A stretch of 6,108 nucleotides of DNA, from contig DHCD01000074.1 of NCBI GenBank assembly GCA_002398105.1, forward strand, positions 1-6,108, written 5' to 3'. This stretch comes from Syntrophomonas sp. UBA4911 (GTDB lineage Bacteria > Bacillota > Syntrophomonadia > Syntrophomonadales > Syntrophomonadaceae). A program made the translations under genes and the position numbers. Positions 5,368 to 6,108 of the stretch are shown here, in pieces. The notes below the pieces were generated by a model. The model was not told the origin of the DNA, did no database searches, and saw only the letters and a program-made list of their open reading frames with translations. Position 1 is the stretch's first letter, and each line of letters starts with the position of its first letter.

Positions 5368-6108
5368 TTACAGGAGGCGGACGGCATGATAGCCGCCGGA
5401 TACAGCGTCAACGATCTTGCCGGGCTGCACGGCATCGCCGATAACGGTTGCCTCGTATCCCATCTCCTCAAGCTCTGCGCCGATTGGGCTCACGGGCAGT
5501 GAACCCGGCAGCTACCACCACGGTATCGCTGGAGAATCGTGATGTCCTGGCCCTCCTGTTCATAGGTAACAGAATCAATAGCGACGTTTTTCAGCCTGAA
5601 CGCCGGTCGACTCATCCTGGACAGAGGATTCCTTAATCATATCACGCAGACTCAGGACGTTATTTTTCGCTTCCACGACTGAGGCCAGGATGCCGGGCTG
5701 GATTTCCAGGACGGTGACCTCTTTCCCCCTATAGGCCAGATCTAATGCGGTTTCACAGCCGACCAGCCCGCCGCCGATGATTACAACCTTTTCCCCGGCA
5801 GCGGCTTTGTCCAGCAGAACATCGGTAGCCCTCTTGGCATTTTCGACCCCGGGAATAGGAGGTATGACAGGTTGGGCGCCGGTTGCGATGATTACTTTAT
5901 CAAAATTGGCCTGGGCAATTTCTGCCGCCGTGGCCTCCTTATTATACCTGACGACTACCCCCAGCTTATTGACCTGCGTTATACAGTACTGGACATACTT
6001 GAGAACATCCTGCTTAAACTCGGGAGCCCCTGCAGCCAGCAGCAATCCGCCAAGTTTATCGGATTTTTCCCAAAGCTCCACAGCAAATCCGCGCCGGGCC
6101 GCCGTCAT
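5368..6108 (-). pseudogene. C-terminal part of an FAD/NAD(P)-dependent oxidoreductase (enoate reductase-like), frame broken three times; runs off the window
   Basis: The 5' part lies beyond 6108. The intact stretch 6108-5575 encodes the flavin/NAD(P)H domain found at the C-terminus of old-yellow-enzyme-type reductases (2-enoate, 2,4-dienoyl-CoA, BaiCD-like): EKSDKLGGLLLAAGAPEFK, FDKVIIATGA, and the nucleotide-binding VIIGGGLVGCETALDLA. The frame then stops early at 5575, but the homologous end continues in other frames: LKNVAIDSVTYEQEGQDIT in frame +1 (about 5600-5531), DTVVVAAGFTARE in frame +2 (about 5527-5489), then SPIGAELEEMG, VIGDAVQPGKIVDAVSGGYH and the end AVRLL back in the first frame, with a TAA stop at 5370-5368. 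Three shifts of the same sense restore the original frame. This is either a decaying gene or three single-base sequencing errors. An alternative family such as thioredoxin reductase-like is less likely because of the LGGxLLxAGAPxFK pattern. Confidence 0.8.

Noticed and set aside
5232..5471. 79-codon minus-strand frame crossing the regulator stop and the inverted repeat
   Set aside because: The recognisable protein in this area is in a different minus-strand frame (VIGDAVQPGKIVDAVSGGYH), so this frame is a shadow.

Overview
The window looks like a chromosomal segment from an anaerobic, moderate-GC Firmicute. A relative of Sporomusaceae or of clostridial acetogens or fermenters is my guess. That guess rests on general gene content (a LuxR-type STAND regulator next to an enoate-reductase-like flavoprotein, strong GGAGG ribosome binding sites, a TTG start), not on a marker gene.

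Layout. Positions 1-27 hold a perfect GC-rich hairpin terminator. Positions 88-993 (minus) encode a complete metallo-beta-lactamase-fold hydrolase with a C-terminal winged-helix tail, preceded by its own TATAAT-type promoter. Positions 1174-1971 (minus) encode a 265-residue protein whose C-terminal half looks like DUF2889; an intrinsic terminator between it and the hydrolase makes it effectively monocistronic. Positions 1972-2785 are an 814-bp intergenic region. It contains a perfect consensus sigma-54 (-24/-12) promoter aimed at the DUF2889 gene, a roughly 200-nt leader, and several dyads upstream that could bind an enhancer-binding protein or the neighbouring regulator. Positions 2786-5257 (plus) encode an 823-residue MalT-like (LAL) transcription regulator with an N-terminal STAND ATPase and a C-terminal LuxR helix-turn-helix. 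Converging on it, positions 5368-6108 (minus, running off the window) hold the C-terminal part of an FAD/NAD(P)-dependent oxidoreductase of the old-yellow-enzyme/2-enoate reductase type. Its last part is split over three reading frames.

How the parts may relate. The DUF2889 gene needs sigma-54 and therefore a AAA+ activator, which is not encoded here. The LAL regulator is not itself a sigma-54 activator and may control the adjacent flavoprotein or genes outside the window. No mobile element, CRISPR array, tRNA or rRNA was seen. I do not find strong evidence for a wholly new multi-gene system. The most noteworthy items are the sigma-54-controlled DUF2889 gene with its structured leader and upstream dyads, and the triple frame disruption in the oxidoreductase.
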